This document shows, one piece after another, positions 50,468-63,984 of a DNA stretch of 64,000 bases (position 1 is the stretch's first letter; every line of letters starts with the position of its first letter). The position numbers and the translations under genes are program-made. Location: contig CBDDYU010000002.1 of assembly GCA_965235655.1 (NCBI GenBank), positions 348,335-412,334 on the forward strand, written 5' to 3'. The notes under the pieces were generated by a model that had not been told where the DNA came from, searched no databases, and was given only the letters and a program-made list of their open reading frames with translations. This DNA comes from CBDDYU01 sp965235655. Lineage in GTDB: Bacteria > Pseudomonadota > Alphaproteobacteria > Pelagibacterales > Pelagibacteraceae.

Positions 50468-51769
50468 ATGGGAATTAATTTAACTAATTTTTTATCATCC
50501 AAATCAAACAATACTAAAATGATTGATTTTCAGGATTTAGACCATATTGATGGTATCTCCATATCTACAGTTAGTGCCAATTTATATAAAAATAATCGTG
50601 ATGATTTAGTAATGTTTTATTTTAGAGACGGAGCTAATTATGCATCTGTTTACACTCAATCAAAAATCATCTCAGAGAATATAAAGTGGAATTTAAATCA
50701 AAAAAGTAAAAAAATTTATTCACTAATTATAAACACTAGAAATGCAAATGCATTTACAGGAAATGATGGTTATCAAAGTTTAAAAAATATTGCAAAGTTG
50801 GTTTCTGAACAATTAACAGAAAAACAAAAAAGTGACGACGATAAACCAAAAGTAATTAGTAGTAGAGAGGTAATTTTTGGCTGCACGGGCACAATTGGTG
50901 AAAAATTCCCAGAAGAGAAAATTTTAAATCAAGTTCCAAATTTAGTTAAAAAAATTAGTTATACCCAAAACAAATATATTTGGATGAAAGCTGCACTTGG
51001 AATTATGACCACAGATACAAAGCCAAAATTAGCAATGGAAGAATGTAAAATTGGAAATAAAAATGTTAAAATCTATGGAATAGCCAAAGGTTCAGGTATG
51101 ATACACCCAAACATGGCAACTACTTTGGGCTATGTATTTACTGACGCAAATCTTTCGAACGATGTTTTAAAAAATCTATTAAAAAAAAACATCTCAAATA
51201 CCTTTAATGCAATTAGTTGTGATGGGGATACTAGCACAAATGATATGGTGTCAATTTTTTCAACAGGTGCTGTAAAAAACTCTACAATAAAAAGTATTAA
51301 TGATAAAAATATTAAAAGTTTTGATTTGGCTTTAAATAAAGTATTATTAAATTTAGCTAAAAGAGTTGTTGCTGATGGAGAAGGTGCTTCAAAATTTATA
51401 ACTATAAGAGTAAAAAATTGTAGCACAGAGAAAGATGCAAAAAAACTTGCTTTTTCAATCGCAAACTCTCCTTTAGTAAAAACTGCAATTGCAGGACAAG
51501 ATCCAAATTGGGGAAGAATTGCAATGGCCATAGGTAAAAGTGGACCTAAACTTAACTTAAATAAACTTGGTATAGAAATTGGAAATGTAAAAATAGTTCA
51601 AAATGGAAAATTAAATTCAAAATACTCCGAAAGTGATGCCTCAAATTATATGAAAAGTGACTCTATAGAATTAAATATTAATATTGGAACTGGAACGAAA
51701 GAATTTACAGCATATACAATGGATTTAACAAAAAAATACATTGAAATTAATGGTGATTACAGAAGTTAA
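50468..51769 (+). CDS. argJ: Bifunctional ornithine acetyltransferase / N-acetylglutamate synthase
   Basis: Recycles the acetyl group in arginine synthesis and can also make N-acetylglutamate. The 433-residue precursor should self-cleave between Ala217 and Thr218 in KGSGMIHPNMATTLGY (208-222 region), freeing Thr218 as nucleophile. CDGDTSTNDM and GQDPNWGRI are further active-site elements. It has a 67-nt gap from divergent secA. With argB, argD and argF it covers the acetylated cycle. Confidence 0.95.
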   Translation: MGINLTNFLSSKSNNTKMIDFQDLDHIDGISISTVSANLYKNNRDDLVMFYFRDGANYASVYTQSKIISENIKWNLNQKSKKIYSLIINTRNANAFTGNDGYQSLKNIAKLVSEQLTEKQKSDDDKPKVISSREVIFGCTGTIGEKFPEEKILNQVPNLVKKISYTQNKYIWMKAALGIMTTDTKPKLAMEECKIGNKNVKIYGIAKGSGMIHPNMATTLGYVFTDANLSNDVLKNLLKKNISNTFNAISCDGDTSTNDMVSIFSTGAVKNSTIKSINDKNIKSFDLALNKVLLNLAKRVVADGEGASKFITIRVKNCSTEKDAKKLAFSIANSPLVKTAIAGQDPNWGRIAMAIGKSGPKLNLNKLGIEIGNVKIVQNGKLNSKYSESDASNYMKSDSIELNINIGTGTKEFTAYTMDLTKKYIEINGDYRS

Positions 51770-51808
51770 GAGCATTGAAATTATACAAATTATTATTATT
51801 TATAAAAT

Positions 51809-52240
51809 ATGATAAAGTATAAATTAGTTTGCAAAGATTGTGAGATAACTTTTGATAGCTGGTTTGCTTCATCACAGGAGTATGAAAAGCTAAAGAAAAA
51901 AAAATTTTTAAATTGCCATAACTGTAGCTCATTAAATGTAGAAAAAAGTTTAATGGCACCAACTTTAATCAGCACAAAAAATACATCTCAATCATCAGGT
52001 AATGAATTGGAGAAAATTAGCAAAATTAAGAAAACTCTCAAAGAGTATCAAAATTTTATAAAGAAAAATTTTAAATATGTTGGAGAAAATTTTGCATTTG
52101 AAGCAAGATCAATTCATTATAATTCAAAAAAAAAAAATCCAGGCATTTATGGAACTGCCTCAAAACAAGAACTTAAAGAATTAAGTGAAGAAGGCATTGA
52201 TACTCATATGATACCTTGGATAGAAGATAAAAATAATTAA
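51809..52240 (+). CDS. DUF1178 family zinc-ribbon protein
   Basis: A 143-residue protein of unknown function. It opens MIKYKLVCKDCEITFDSWFAS with a zinc-ribbon pair CKDC (8-11), and a second pair CHNC (about 36-39). The C-terminal segment GENFAFEARSIHYNSK...GIYGTASKQELKELSEEGI is typical of DUF1178, a family common in alphaproteobacteria near argJ. Its stop shares TTAA with convergent ubiG. Confidence 0.88.
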   Translation: MIKYKLVCKDCEITFDSWFASSQEYEKLKKKKFLNCHNCSSLNVEKSLMAPTLISTKNTSQSSGNELEKISKIKKTLKEYQNFIKKNFKYVGENFAFEARSIHYNSKKKNPGIYGTASKQELKELSEEGIDTHMIPWIEDKNN

Positions 52241-52959
52241 TCTTTATTAAATAAAGCAATATAATTTACTGATTTATCTCTACTAAGTGTCCACTGATCA
52301 TTAATTAGATTATATTTCATTCCATCTAATTTTTTTATACTTAGATTATTTTTTTTAGATATTGCAATTAAATCATCAGGATTAACAAATTTTTCCCAGT
52401 CATGAGTACCAATTGGAAGCCATCTCATGACATATTCTGCTCCAATAATTCCAAAAACATAAGATTTGAGGGTTTTGTTAAGAGTAGCTACAAACATGAG
52501 GCCATTTTTTTTTAATAATTTTGAACATGCTTTAATGAAAAAATTTATATCTTCTACATGCTCAATTATCTCCATATTTAAAATAACATCAAATTTCTTA
52601 TTAGTTTTTAATTTTTCTGGAGAAGTAGATTTGTAATCAATTTTTAAATTATTTTTATTAGCATGCATTTTTGCGATTTTAATATTTTTTTCTGAAGCAT
52701 CAATCCCAACTACATGAGCACCCAATCTACTCATTGGTTCAGATAACAGTCCACCACCACATCCGATATCTAAAATATTAATTTTATTTAGAGGCTTGTT
52801 TTTATCTTTTAAATTGAAATGATTAATTATGTTATCTTTAATATAACGAATTCTAATAGGATTAAATTTGTGAAGAGGTTTAAATTTTCCATTTGGATCC
52901 CACCATTCTTCAGCCATTTTTGAAAACTTTTCTATTTCTTTTTTATTTACACTTGTCAT
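52237..52959 (-). CDS. ubiG: Ubiquinone biosynthesis O-methyltransferase
   Basis: SAM-dependent enzyme for the two O-methylations of ubiquinone. I start at ATG 52959 (240 residues, MTSVNKKEIEKFSKMAEEWW), which matches the family; the open frame extends 16 codons further to 53007. SAM motif I is ILDIGCGGGLLSEPMSRLGA, with VVGIDASEKNI as motif post-I. NMEIIEHVEDIN and GTHDWEKFV are diagnostic. It is divergent from lysC and convergent with the DUF1178 gene. Confidence 0.94.
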   Translation of the reverse strand: MTSVNKKEIEKFSKMAEEWWDPNGKFKPLHKFNPIRIRYIKDNIINHFNLKDKNKPLNKINILDIGCGGGLLSEPMSRLGAHVVGIDASEKNIKIAKMHANKNNLKIDYKSTSPEKLKTNKKFDVILNMEIIEHVEDINFFIKACSKLLKKNGLMFVATLNKTLKSYVFGIIGAEYVMRWLPIGTHDWEKFVNPDDLIAISKKNNLSIKKLDGMKYNLINDQWTLSRDKSVNYIALFNKD

Positions 52960-53033
52960 ATAAGATATTTTGTTGACATAACAATTAAGATGTATTTTAT
53001 CAATCATTAATTAAATTTAGTCATTTACAACAC

Positions 53034-54245
53034 ATGAAAACTATAGTTCTAAAATTTGGTGGCACCTCGGTAGGTAGTATAGAGAGAATTAAAAAAGCAA
53101 TTAAAATTATATCTTCACATAAAAAAGGTGGAAATAATGTTGCTGTAATTTCCTCGGCTATGAGTGGTGTAACTAATGATTTAGTAAAAAAATCAAAATT
53201 GATTAGTAATAATTTTGATAAAGCAGAATATGACTCTTTACTAGCAACAGGAGAGCAAGCGTCTTGTGCGTTAATTGCTGGTGGACTAAATGATATAGGC
53301 TTAAAATCAAGATCATGGTTGTCATGGCAAATTCCAATTTTGACTTCTGGCCCTCATTCAGGGGCTAGGATTGAAAATATTGAAAGTAAAATTCTAATAA
53401 ATTATATGAAATTAGGTGGTATTCCAATTATTACCGGTTTTCAGGGGATAAATTCAAGTTCCAGAATTACAACACTTGGCAGAGGAGGATCTGATGCTTC
53501 AGCAATTATGCTTGCTAAATTTTTAAAAGCTGACGAATGTATAATTTATACAGATGTTGATGGTATATACACAACAGATCCAAGATTACACAAAAAAGCA
53601 AAAAAAATTAAAAAAATATTTTATGATGAAATGTTAGAAATGGCCTCTTTAGGTTCAAAAGTTATGCAACCTACTTCAGTTCAAGATGCCAAATTAAATA
53701 ATATTAATATTCAAGTAAAATCATCTTTTATAAAAAAGCCAGGCACATTAATAACTGGTTCTAAAAAAGAATTTAGTAATCAAATTATAACTGGTATTTC
53801 CTCAACCAAAAATGATGCAAAAATAACAATTGTAGGTGTAAAAGATAAGCCAGGTATTGCAGCATCAATTTTTAAACCATTATCAGAAAATCTTATAAAT
53901 GTAGATATGGTTGTACAAAATATATCTTTGAATGGTAAAGAAACAGATATAACTTTTACTATAAAGTCTGAAGATTTAAAAAAGACAGAGAAGTTAATAA
54001 AACAAAATAAAAAAATTTCTTATAGAGAATTATCTTTTGATAAAAATGTTTCAAAAGTTTCTATAATAGGTGTTGGAATGATTACAACACCTGGAATTAC
54101 TTATAGAATGTTTCAAGCTTTAGCATCCAAAAAAATTAATATAATGGTAATCTCAACTTCTGAAATCAAAATATCAGTGTTAATTTCTGATAAAAATATT
54201 AAAAAAGCTATTGCCGTTCTTCACAAAGAATTCAAACTAGATTAA
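53034..54245 (+). CDS. lysC: Aspartate kinase
   Basis: Phosphorylates aspartate, opening the lysine, methionine and threonine pathways. The 403-residue protein has KFGGTSVGS (7-15), TTLGRGGSDASAIMLAKFL in the kinase domain and two C-terminal ACT domains (from about residue 265) that give feedback control. ispG starts 2 nt after its stop. It is the first of a five-gene plus-strand run, lysC-ispG-prfA-prmC-DUF4167. Confidence 0.95.
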   Translation: MKTIVLKFGGTSVGSIERIKKAIKIISSHKKGGNNVAVISSAMSGVTNDLVKKSKLISNNFDKAEYDSLLATGEQASCALIAGGLNDIGLKSRSWLSWQIPILTSGPHSGARIENIESKILINYMKLGGIPIITGFQGINSSSRITTLGRGGSDASAIMLAKFLKADECIIYTDVDGIYTTDPRLHKKAKKIKKIFYDEMLEMASLGSKVMQPTSVQDAKLNNINIQVKSSFIKKPGTLITGSKKEFSNQIITGISSTKNDAKITIVGVKDKPGIAASIFKPLSENLINVDMVVQNISLNGKETDITFTIKSEDLKKTEKLIKQNKKISYRELSFDKNVSKVSIIGVGMITTPGITYRMFQALASKKINIMVISTSEIKISVLISDKNIKKAIAVLHKEFKLD

Positions 54246-54247
54246 AA

Positions 54248-55345
54248 ATGAGCCTGAGACCATTTCGAGAAATTAATAGAAGAAAAACTAAAACCATTAA
54301 TGTTGGTGATGTTAAAGTTGGAGGAGAAAATCCAATTTCAGTACAATCAATGACTAATACTCTTACAACAGATATTAAAGCTACAATTGAACAAATAAAT
54401 GATATTCATAATGAAGGTGCTGACATAGTTAGAGTATCTTGCCCAGACGAGGAGTCTTCGAAGGCTTTAAAAGAAATAACTAAAAATGTTCAAATACCTG
54501 TAATTGCAGATATTCATTTTCATTATAAACGAGCTATAGAAGCAGCAGAAAATGGTGCAAGATGTTTAAGAATTAATCCTGGGAATATAGGGGATATAAA
54601 TAAAGTACATGACGTACTTAAAGCAGCTAAAGATAATAATTGCTCTATAAGGATTGGGGTAAATGCAGGCTCTCTAGAAAAAGATATTTTAGAAAAGCAT
54701 AAAGAGCCTTGCCCAGAGGCCCTAGTTGAAAGTGCTTTAAGAAATATTAAAATTTTAGAAGACCAAGATTTTTTTAATTTTAAAATAAGTGTAAAATCTT
54801 CAGATGTTTTTCTTTCAATTGCTGCTTATCGTCAACTTTCAAAGTTAACTGACTACCCTCTACATTTAGGTATTACAGAAGCTGGCAGTTTTGTCTCTGG
54901 AAGTGTTAAGTCATCTATTGGGCTTGGAACCCTTTTGCTAGATGGAATCGGAGATACGATAAGAGTTTCTTTATCAGATGATCCAGTTAAAGAAGTAAAA
55001 ATTGGAAATGAAATTTTAAAATCATTAAATTTAAGAAATAGAGGGGTTAAAATAATTTCTTGTCCTTCTTGTGCAAGACAAGCATTTCAAGTTATTGACA
55101 CTGTTAAAATTTTAGAAGAAAAATTATCACATATTACAACTCCTATAACTCTTTCTATTATAGGCTGTGTTGTAAATGGACCTGGTGAGGCTGCATTGAC
55201 AGATATTGGCATCACAGGTGGAGGCAAGGGTAATAATATGCTTTATTTATCTGGCGTTCAGAGTGAAAAAGTTTTAACAGATGATATAATTAAAAAAGTA
55301 GTTGAAGAAGTTGAAAAAAAAGCTCAAGAGCTGTCAAAAAATTAA
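54248..55345 (+). CDS. ispG: 4-hydroxy-3-methylbut-2-enyl diphosphate synthase (IspG/GcpE)
   Basis: Penultimate MEP-pathway enzyme for isoprenoid precursors, containing a [4Fe-4S] cluster. The 365-residue protein has the barrel motif PVIADIHFHYKRAI and the C-terminal cluster domain with SCPSCARQ and GCVVNGPGEA, giving the three cysteine ligands; the glutamate in NGPGEA is the fourth. prfA starts 2 nt downstream. Confidence 0.95.
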   Translation: MSLRPFREINRRKTKTINVGDVKVGGENPISVQSMTNTLTTDIKATIEQINDIHNEGADIVRVSCPDEESSKALKEITKNVQIPVIADIHFHYKRAIEAAENGARCLRINPGNIGDINKVHDVLKAAKDNNCSIRIGVNAGSLEKDILEKHKEPCPEALVESALRNIKILEDQDFFNFKISVKSSDVFLSIAAYRQLSKLTDYPLHLGITEAGSFVSGSVKSSIGLGTLLLDGIGDTIRVSLSDDPVKEVKIGNEILKSLNLRNRGVKIISCPSCARQAFQVIDTVKILEEKLSHITTPITLSIIGCVVNGPGEAALTDIGITGGGKGNNMLYLSGVQSEKVLTDDIIKKVVEEVEKKAQELSKN

Positions 55346-55347
55346 AA

Positions 55348-56421
55348 ATGATTCCCATAAAAACTGTTGAAGATTTAATTGTTAAACACTCTAAATTAGA
55401 AAAAGATTTATCCTCAGGTGATATTGATAAAAAATTATTTGCTGAAAAATCAAAAGAGTATTCAGATTTAAACGAAATAATTGAAAATGCAAAAAAATAT
55501 GTTTCATACGAACATGAGAAAGTTGAGTTAAGCAAAATTTTAGAGGACACTAACTCAGATGAGGAACTTAAAAAAATGGCAGAGGTAGAATTAGAAGAAT
55601 TAAAATCTCAGAATGATGTTAATGAAAAAAAATTAAAATTATTTTTACTTCCCAAAGATGAGGCTGATAAAAAAAATGCTATTATTGAAATTAGAGCTGG
55701 AACGGGTGGTCTAGAGGCAAGTTTATTTGCAGCAGATTTATTTAAGATGTATGAAAAAATTAGTCATAAAAAAAAATGGACTTTAGAGTTAATATCAATT
55801 TCCAAAAGTGATGCTGGTGGATTGAAAGAGGTAATTGCTTCGATTAGTGGAACCAATATTTATTCAACACTTAAATATGAAAGTGGTGTTCATAGAGTTC
55901 AAAGAGTTCCAGATACCGAAACACAGGGAAGAGTTCATACATCAGCTGCTACGGTAGCAGTTTTGCCAGAAGCAGAAGAAGTGGATGTAAAAATAAACGA
56001 TTCAGACCTTAGAATTGATGTATTCAGAGCAGGGGGTCCTGGAGGTCAATCTGTCAATACAACCGACAGTGCTGTAAGAATTACCCATATACCAACAGGC
56101 TTATCAGTTTCTCAACAGGATGAAAAATCTCAGCATAAAAATAAAGCAAAAGGAATGAAAATTTTAAGAGCAAGGTTATATGAACTTGAGCGTTCAAGAA
56201 TTGATCAAGAAAGGTCACAAGATAGAAAAACAAAAATTGGTACTGGAGACCGATCTGAAAGAATTAGAACTTATAATTTTCCACAAGGCAGGGTAACTGA
56301 TCATAGAATTAATTTAACTTTACATAAATTAGAAGAATTTCTTGAGGGCGAGGCATTTGATGAAATGATGGAAGCTCTGACTTTACAAGCTCAAGAAGAA
56401 AGTCTAGTTGGTTTACAATAA
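55348..56421 (+). CDS. prfA: Peptide chain release factor 1
   Basis: Recognises UAA and UAG and releases the peptide. The 357-residue protein has the GGQ catalytic motif in FRAGGPGGQSVNTTDSAV. Its downstream partner prmC methylates the glutamine of that motif. IEIRAGTGGLEASLFAADLF is the domain 2/4 opening. prmC starts 2 nt after its stop, which is a conserved pairing. RF2 is not in this window. Confidence 0.96.
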   Translation: MIPIKTVEDLIVKHSKLEKDLSSGDIDKKLFAEKSKEYSDLNEIIENAKKYVSYEHEKVELSKILEDTNSDEELKKMAEVELEELKSQNDVNEKKLKLFLLPKDEADKKNAIIEIRAGTGGLEASLFAADLFKMYEKISHKKKWTLELISISKSDAGGLKEVIASISGTNIYSTLKYESGVHRVQRVPDTETQGRVHTSAATVAVLPEAEEVDVKINDSDLRIDVFRAGGPGGQSVNTTDSAVRITHIPTGLSVSQQDEKSQHKNKAKGMKILRARLYELERSRIDQERSQDRKTKIGTGDRSERIRTYNFPQGRVTDHRINLTLHKLEEFLEGEAFDEMMEALTLQAQEESLVGLQ

Positions 56422-56423
56422 TT

Positions 56424-57266
56424 ATGAATATTGAAAATGCACTAAATATTGCAAACAATATTCTAAAAGATAATTGTAATAATTCTTATCAGCTAGATTC
56501 TGAGCTTCTCATGTCAAAAATTTTTGAAAAAGATAGAAAGTTTATAATTTTAAATTCAAATAAAAAATTAAGTGAAGAAAAGTTAGAACAATTTAATTGT
56601 TTAATAAACAAAAGATTAAAAGGTGAACCGATTGCATATCTTTTAAAAAAAAAAGATTTTTGGAAATATGAATTTTATGTAGATAAAGGAATCTTAATTC
56701 CAAGACCAGACTCAGAAGTTGTGGTTGATCAAATATTAAAATTAACTAACAATAAAGATAATTTAAGAATATTGGATATAGGAGTTGGTTCTGGCTGTTT
56801 ATTGTTATCTGTACTTAAAGAAAGAAAAAAATTTCATGGGGTTGGTGTTGATATAAGTAAAAAATGTATTGATATCAGTAATATTAATGCCTCTAAATTA
56901 AAAATATCTAATAGAGTAAAGTTTTTTAAATCAGATGTTGACAATTTCAATTTTGGCAAATATGATTTAATTGTATCTAATCCTCCTTATATTAAAATGT
57001 TAGATTTTAATAATTTAAAAAAGGATGTGATTAATTTTGAGCCAAAATTAGCTCTTTACGGTGGATTAGACGGAACATCAGAAATCAGAAAAGTAATAAA
57101 AAAATCATCTGAACTGATTAAAAAAAATGGAAAATTTATTTTAGAGATAGCTTACGATCAAAAAAATAAAGTAATAAAATTATTAAGAGATAAGGGATTT
57201 TATATAAATAACGTTTTAAAGGATCTTGCTGATAATGACAGATGCATTGTATCCACAAAAGTTTAA
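56424..57266 (+). CDS. prmC: Release factor glutamine methyltransferase
   Basis: SAM-dependent N5-methylation of the GGQ glutamine in release factors. The 280-residue enzyme has SAM motif LDIGVGSGCLLLSVLKER and the catalytic NPPY (186-189) in VSNPPYIK, with GILIPRPDSEVVVDQ just before the fold. It is downstream of prfA by 2 nt. A DUF4167 gene follows by 11 nt, as in other alphaproteobacteria. Confidence 0.95.
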   Translation: MNIENALNIANNILKDNCNNSYQLDSELLMSKIFEKDRKFIILNSNKKLSEEKLEQFNCLINKRLKGEPIAYLLKKKDFWKYEFYVDKGILIPRPDSEVVVDQILKLTNNKDNLRILDIGVGSGCLLLSVLKERKKFHGVGVDISKKCIDISNINASKLKISNRVKFFKSDVDNFNFGKYDLIVSNPPYIKMLDFNNLKKDVINFEPKLALYGGLDGTSEIRKVIKKSSELIKKNGKFILEIAYDQKNKVIKLLRDKGFYINNVLKDLADNDRCIVSTKV

Positions 57267-57277
57267 ACAGATAAATT

Positions 57278-57712
57278 ATGGTAACATTTAGAAACAATAA
57301 TAATATTAGAAGAAATAACTTCAGAAGACCTGACAGAAATTTTAAACCAAATGGTGATAGACCTAAGTTTAATTCAAATTTTTCAAATAATGAAAATTTT
57401 CAAAGAAATGTTCCGAGCAGAAATAATCATAATGCAGCAAAATTAATTGAAAAATATAACAATCTAGCTAGAGAAGCTTTATCAAGTGAGGATAAAATTT
57501 TATCTGAGAATTATTTTCAACATGCAGATCATTTTACTAGAATATTAAATGAGCAAGAAAGCTTCAGAAAAGCTAGGTATGCATCTAATAATACTGAAAA
57601 CTCAGAAACTAAAGATTCAGAGGAGAAATCTGACAAAGATTTAGACACTGGAAATAAAAATAATAGTGATAATGAGAGCCCAAATTTACAATCAGAAGCT
57701 GAGGCAGTCTAA
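57278..57712 (+). CDS. DUF4167 domain protein
   Basis: A 144-residue protein with an Asn/Arg/Phe-rich, probably disordered N-terminus (about residues 1-50). The DUF4167 core follows (NAAKLIEKYNNLAREALS, ENYFQHADHFTRIL; about 53-92), then an acidic Ser/Asp/Glu/Asn tail. The family is alphaproteobacterial, lies after prmC and has no known function; the RNA-binding-like N-terminus is only suggestive. Its stop shares CTAA with the convergent M23 peptidase gene. Confidence 0.88.
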   Translation: MVTFRNNNNIRRNNFRRPDRNFKPNGDRPKFNSNFSNNENFQRNVPSRNNHNAAKLIEKYNNLAREALSSEDKILSENYFQHADHFTRILNEQESFRKARYASNNTENSETKDSEEKSDKDLDTGNKNNSDNESPNLQSEAEAV

Positions 57713-59001
57713 TTTAATCCAATAATTTTTTCAGATTTTAAAACATCTAATTGTATTTTTTTAGTTTCAAAAATTTTTCTTTCCTCTCCTTTAAGAATTT
57801 TTCCTGAAGGTAATTTTAAAGTTTGGGAATTAACTTTTTTTCCATTAACAATCACTTCATAATGAAGATGAGGTCCTGTTGATTTTCCTGTAGAGCCTAC
57901 ATAACCAATAGTTTGACCCTGTTTAACTCTAACGCCACTTTTAATTCCTCTAGCAAATTTTGACATATGGGCATAAATCGTTTCATAAGTTGAGTTATGT
58001 CTTATTTGAACACAATTTCCTCCTCCTCCACACCATCCTGCTTTTTTTACAACGCCACTTCCTGAAGCCATAATTGGAGTTCCCATAGGTGCTGCAAAAT
58101 CAGTTCCACGATGCATTTTATTAAAACCATCAATTGGATGTTTCCTCATGCCATATGAGGAAGATAATCTTGCACCGTTAATTGGTGTTTTCATTAAAGC
58201 TTTTTCAATACTTTTTCCATTTTTATCGTAGTGACCTTCACTACCTTCCTCATCAAAATAATATAAAGAATTATCTTCTCCACTTAAAATTAAATTTGCA
58301 AAAAGAATATTTCCTGTTTCAACAATTTTTTCATTTTCATCTAAAAATATTTCATACATTATTTGAAATCTATCTTCTTTTCTAATGTCTCTTTGAAAGT
58401 CAACTTGAAATCCATAAATTCTTGCAAATTCTATAATTGTATTTGCAGGGATATTTTGATCAGTTGCTGATTTATACAAGCTTTGTAAAATAATATTTTC
58501 TTTATAAAGTATTTTTTTATTTAATTTTAAAATTACCAATTCCTGATTAAATGAATTTGTACTAAAATCTTTTGTTAAATATACTTTTTCTGTATTAGAA
58601 ATTTGAAAAGTAAAATCTTTAATTAAGTTATTTGATTTGTCTACAGTAAATTGAATTTTTTGATTGGTATTGAGTTTATTTAAATTAATTTTTTTTGATA
58701 ATTCTTTTTTTATTTCTAAAATTTCTTTTTTATCAATTAAATATTCTTCTAAAATTTTATCAAAAGTTTCACCTGAAGCAATTTTGTGATTTATTTTTTT
58801 ATATTTAGATTCTAAATTATCTAAAACGTGATTAATTGTTTTTTTAAAATAAATATTATTAAATAAATTATCATAATTTTCAGATACTAAATTTTTATTG
58901 TAATTATGGTATGTTGATGATGAAACTGTAATAGCAATTAATATAAATAAAGCTAAAATTGCTTTATTTTTAACCAGAATTTTTTTTAGATTTTTAAACA
59001 T
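57709..59001 (-). CDS. M23 family murein-type metallopeptidase, membrane-anchored
   Basis: Probable peptidoglycan endopeptidase or activator. From ATG 59001 (430 residues; the frame opens seven codons earlier at 59022) there is a cytoplasmic stub, one membrane segment (about residues 13-31), a long periplasmic region including a LysM/OapA-like part near IASGETFDKIL, and the M23 domain. The zinc site is MHRGTDFAAP (His and Asp) and GPHLHYEV (His-x-His), all complete, so it should be catalytic rather than a degenerate EnvC-type protein. It is isolated, next to the rRNA operon. Confidence 0.9.
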   Translation of the reverse strand: MFKNLKKILVKNKAILALFILIAITVSSSTYHNYNKNLVSENYDNLFNNIYFKKTINHVLDNLESKYKKINHKIASGETFDKILEEYLIDKKEILEIKKELSKKINLNKLNTNQKIQFTVDKSNNLIKDFTFQISNTEKVYLTKDFSTNSFNQELVILKLNKKILYKENIILQSLYKSATDQNIPANTIIEFARIYGFQVDFQRDIRKEDRFQIMYEIFLDENEKIVETGNILFANLILSGEDNSLYYFDEEGSEGHYDKNGKSIEKALMKTPINGARLSSSYGMRKHPIDGFNKMHRGTDFAAPMGTPIMASGSGVVKKAGWCGGGGNCVQIRHNSTYETIYAHMSKFARGIKSGVRVKQGQTIGYVGSTGKSTGPHLHYEVIVNGKKVNSQTLKLPSGKILKGEERKIFETKKIQLDVLKSEKIIGLN

Positions 59002-59103
59002 TAAAATTTGTTTGACTTGCAATTAATAGTTTAGCATAACCAGAAAATCAAAAAAAACCGCGTAAAATAATGTGTTTTTCAACATTTTTTTAATCTTAAA
59101 TGC

Positions 59104-59131
59104 TTGATTTCCATTTATTTTAGCCTATAAG
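59104..59131 (+). promoter_or_regulatory. Likely rRNA operon promoter
   Basis: TTGATT (59104-59109) and TATAAG (59126-59131) with a 16-nt spacer, about 200 nt upstream of mature 16S. It is placed to transcribe the whole leader, including the processing stem that starts at 59225. A hairpin TTGAGC/GCTCAA (about 59183-59201) follows. Confidence 0.45.
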
Positions 59132-59224
59132 CATCAAACTTTCTCAGTAAATTATTGTGATTACAATAGATTAGTGAGTATTATTGAGCCTTTTTTGCTC
59201 AATTAGCTATTTAAAAAGTAAAAA

Positions 59225-59258
59225 TTTAAGAAGAGAAGTGTGGACGGTTAAGGTTACC
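59225..59258 (+). other. 16S processing stalk, 5' strand, and leader
   Basis: TTTAAGAAGAGAAG onward (59225-59247) pairs with 60868-60890 at 21 of 23 positions, and the pairing continues less perfectly to 59258/60857. This is the RNase III-type stalk that loops out the whole 16S gene. Between it and 16S lies a second hairpin, TATATAAATT/AATTTATATA (59285-59314). The remaining 59023-59337 gap holds the promoter and no gene. Confidence 0.75.
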
Positions 59259-59337
59259 AAAATTTGTCGTACACACTTCAACATTATATAAATTTTATTC
59301 TTAGAATTTATATAGAAGCTAGTGTGCGCCGTTTTTA

Positions 59338-60811
<1,474 letters not shown>

Positions 60812-60867
60812 CTAAGGATGAATGAAAGTAAAATTTCATTCTAAATAATATACATCGGTAATGTTGA

Positions 60868-60890
60868 CCGTCCTCATTTCTCTTCTTAAA
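60868..60890 (+). other. 16S processing stalk, 3' strand
   Basis: CCGTCCTCATTTCTCTTCTT (60868-60887) plus AAA is the complement of 59225-59247 with two mismatches. It lies 56 nt after the 16S 3' end and 20 nt before tRNA-Ile. Confidence 0.75.
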
Positions 60891-60910
60891 GTAGTGTTTC
60901 TCTTGCATGG

Positions 60911-60987
60911 GGGCCGGTAGCTCAGTTGGTTAGAGCACACCCTTGATAAGGGTGGGGTCGAAAGTTCGAGTCTTTCTCGGCCCACCA
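60911..60987 (+). tRNA. tRNA-Ile (anticodon GAT)
   Basis: Acceptor GGGCCGG/TCGGCCC, anticodon stem CACCC/GGGTG with loop TTGATAA (anticodon GAT), canonical TTCGAGT T loop, CCA encoded (60985-60987). It is the first tRNA of the 16S-23S spacer. Confidence 0.97.
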
Positions 60988-60999
60988 ATTAAAGATTGA

Positions 61000-61075
61000 G
61001 GGGGATTAGCTCAGCTGGGAGAGCGCCTGATTTGCATTCAGGAGGTCAGCGGTTCGATCCCGCTATCCTCCACCA
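61000..61075 (+). tRNA. tRNA-Ala (anticodon TGC)
   Basis: Acceptor GGGGGAT/ATCCTCC, anticodon stem CCTGA/TCAGG with loop TTTGCAT (anticodon TGC), canonical TTCGATC T loop, CCA encoded (61073-61075). It lies 12 nt after tRNA-Ile in the usual Ile-Ala spacer order. Confidence 0.97.
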
Positions 61076-61228
61076 AAAACACTTAGTTATATAAACTGTA
61101 AATAAAAATAATAATTAATATCAATATCTATATCCGAACATTAGTAATGTTATTAGCTAATGTTCAAAATAAAAATTTGATCACAACATAGATAATTTTT
61201 CTTTTAAAAAAGAATTTTTTTCTGTGCA

Positions 61229-63984
<2,756 letters not shown>

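Noticed and set aside
51130..51531. 133-residue minus-strand frame inside argJ
   Set aside because: Antisense shadow of the ArgJ catalytic region.
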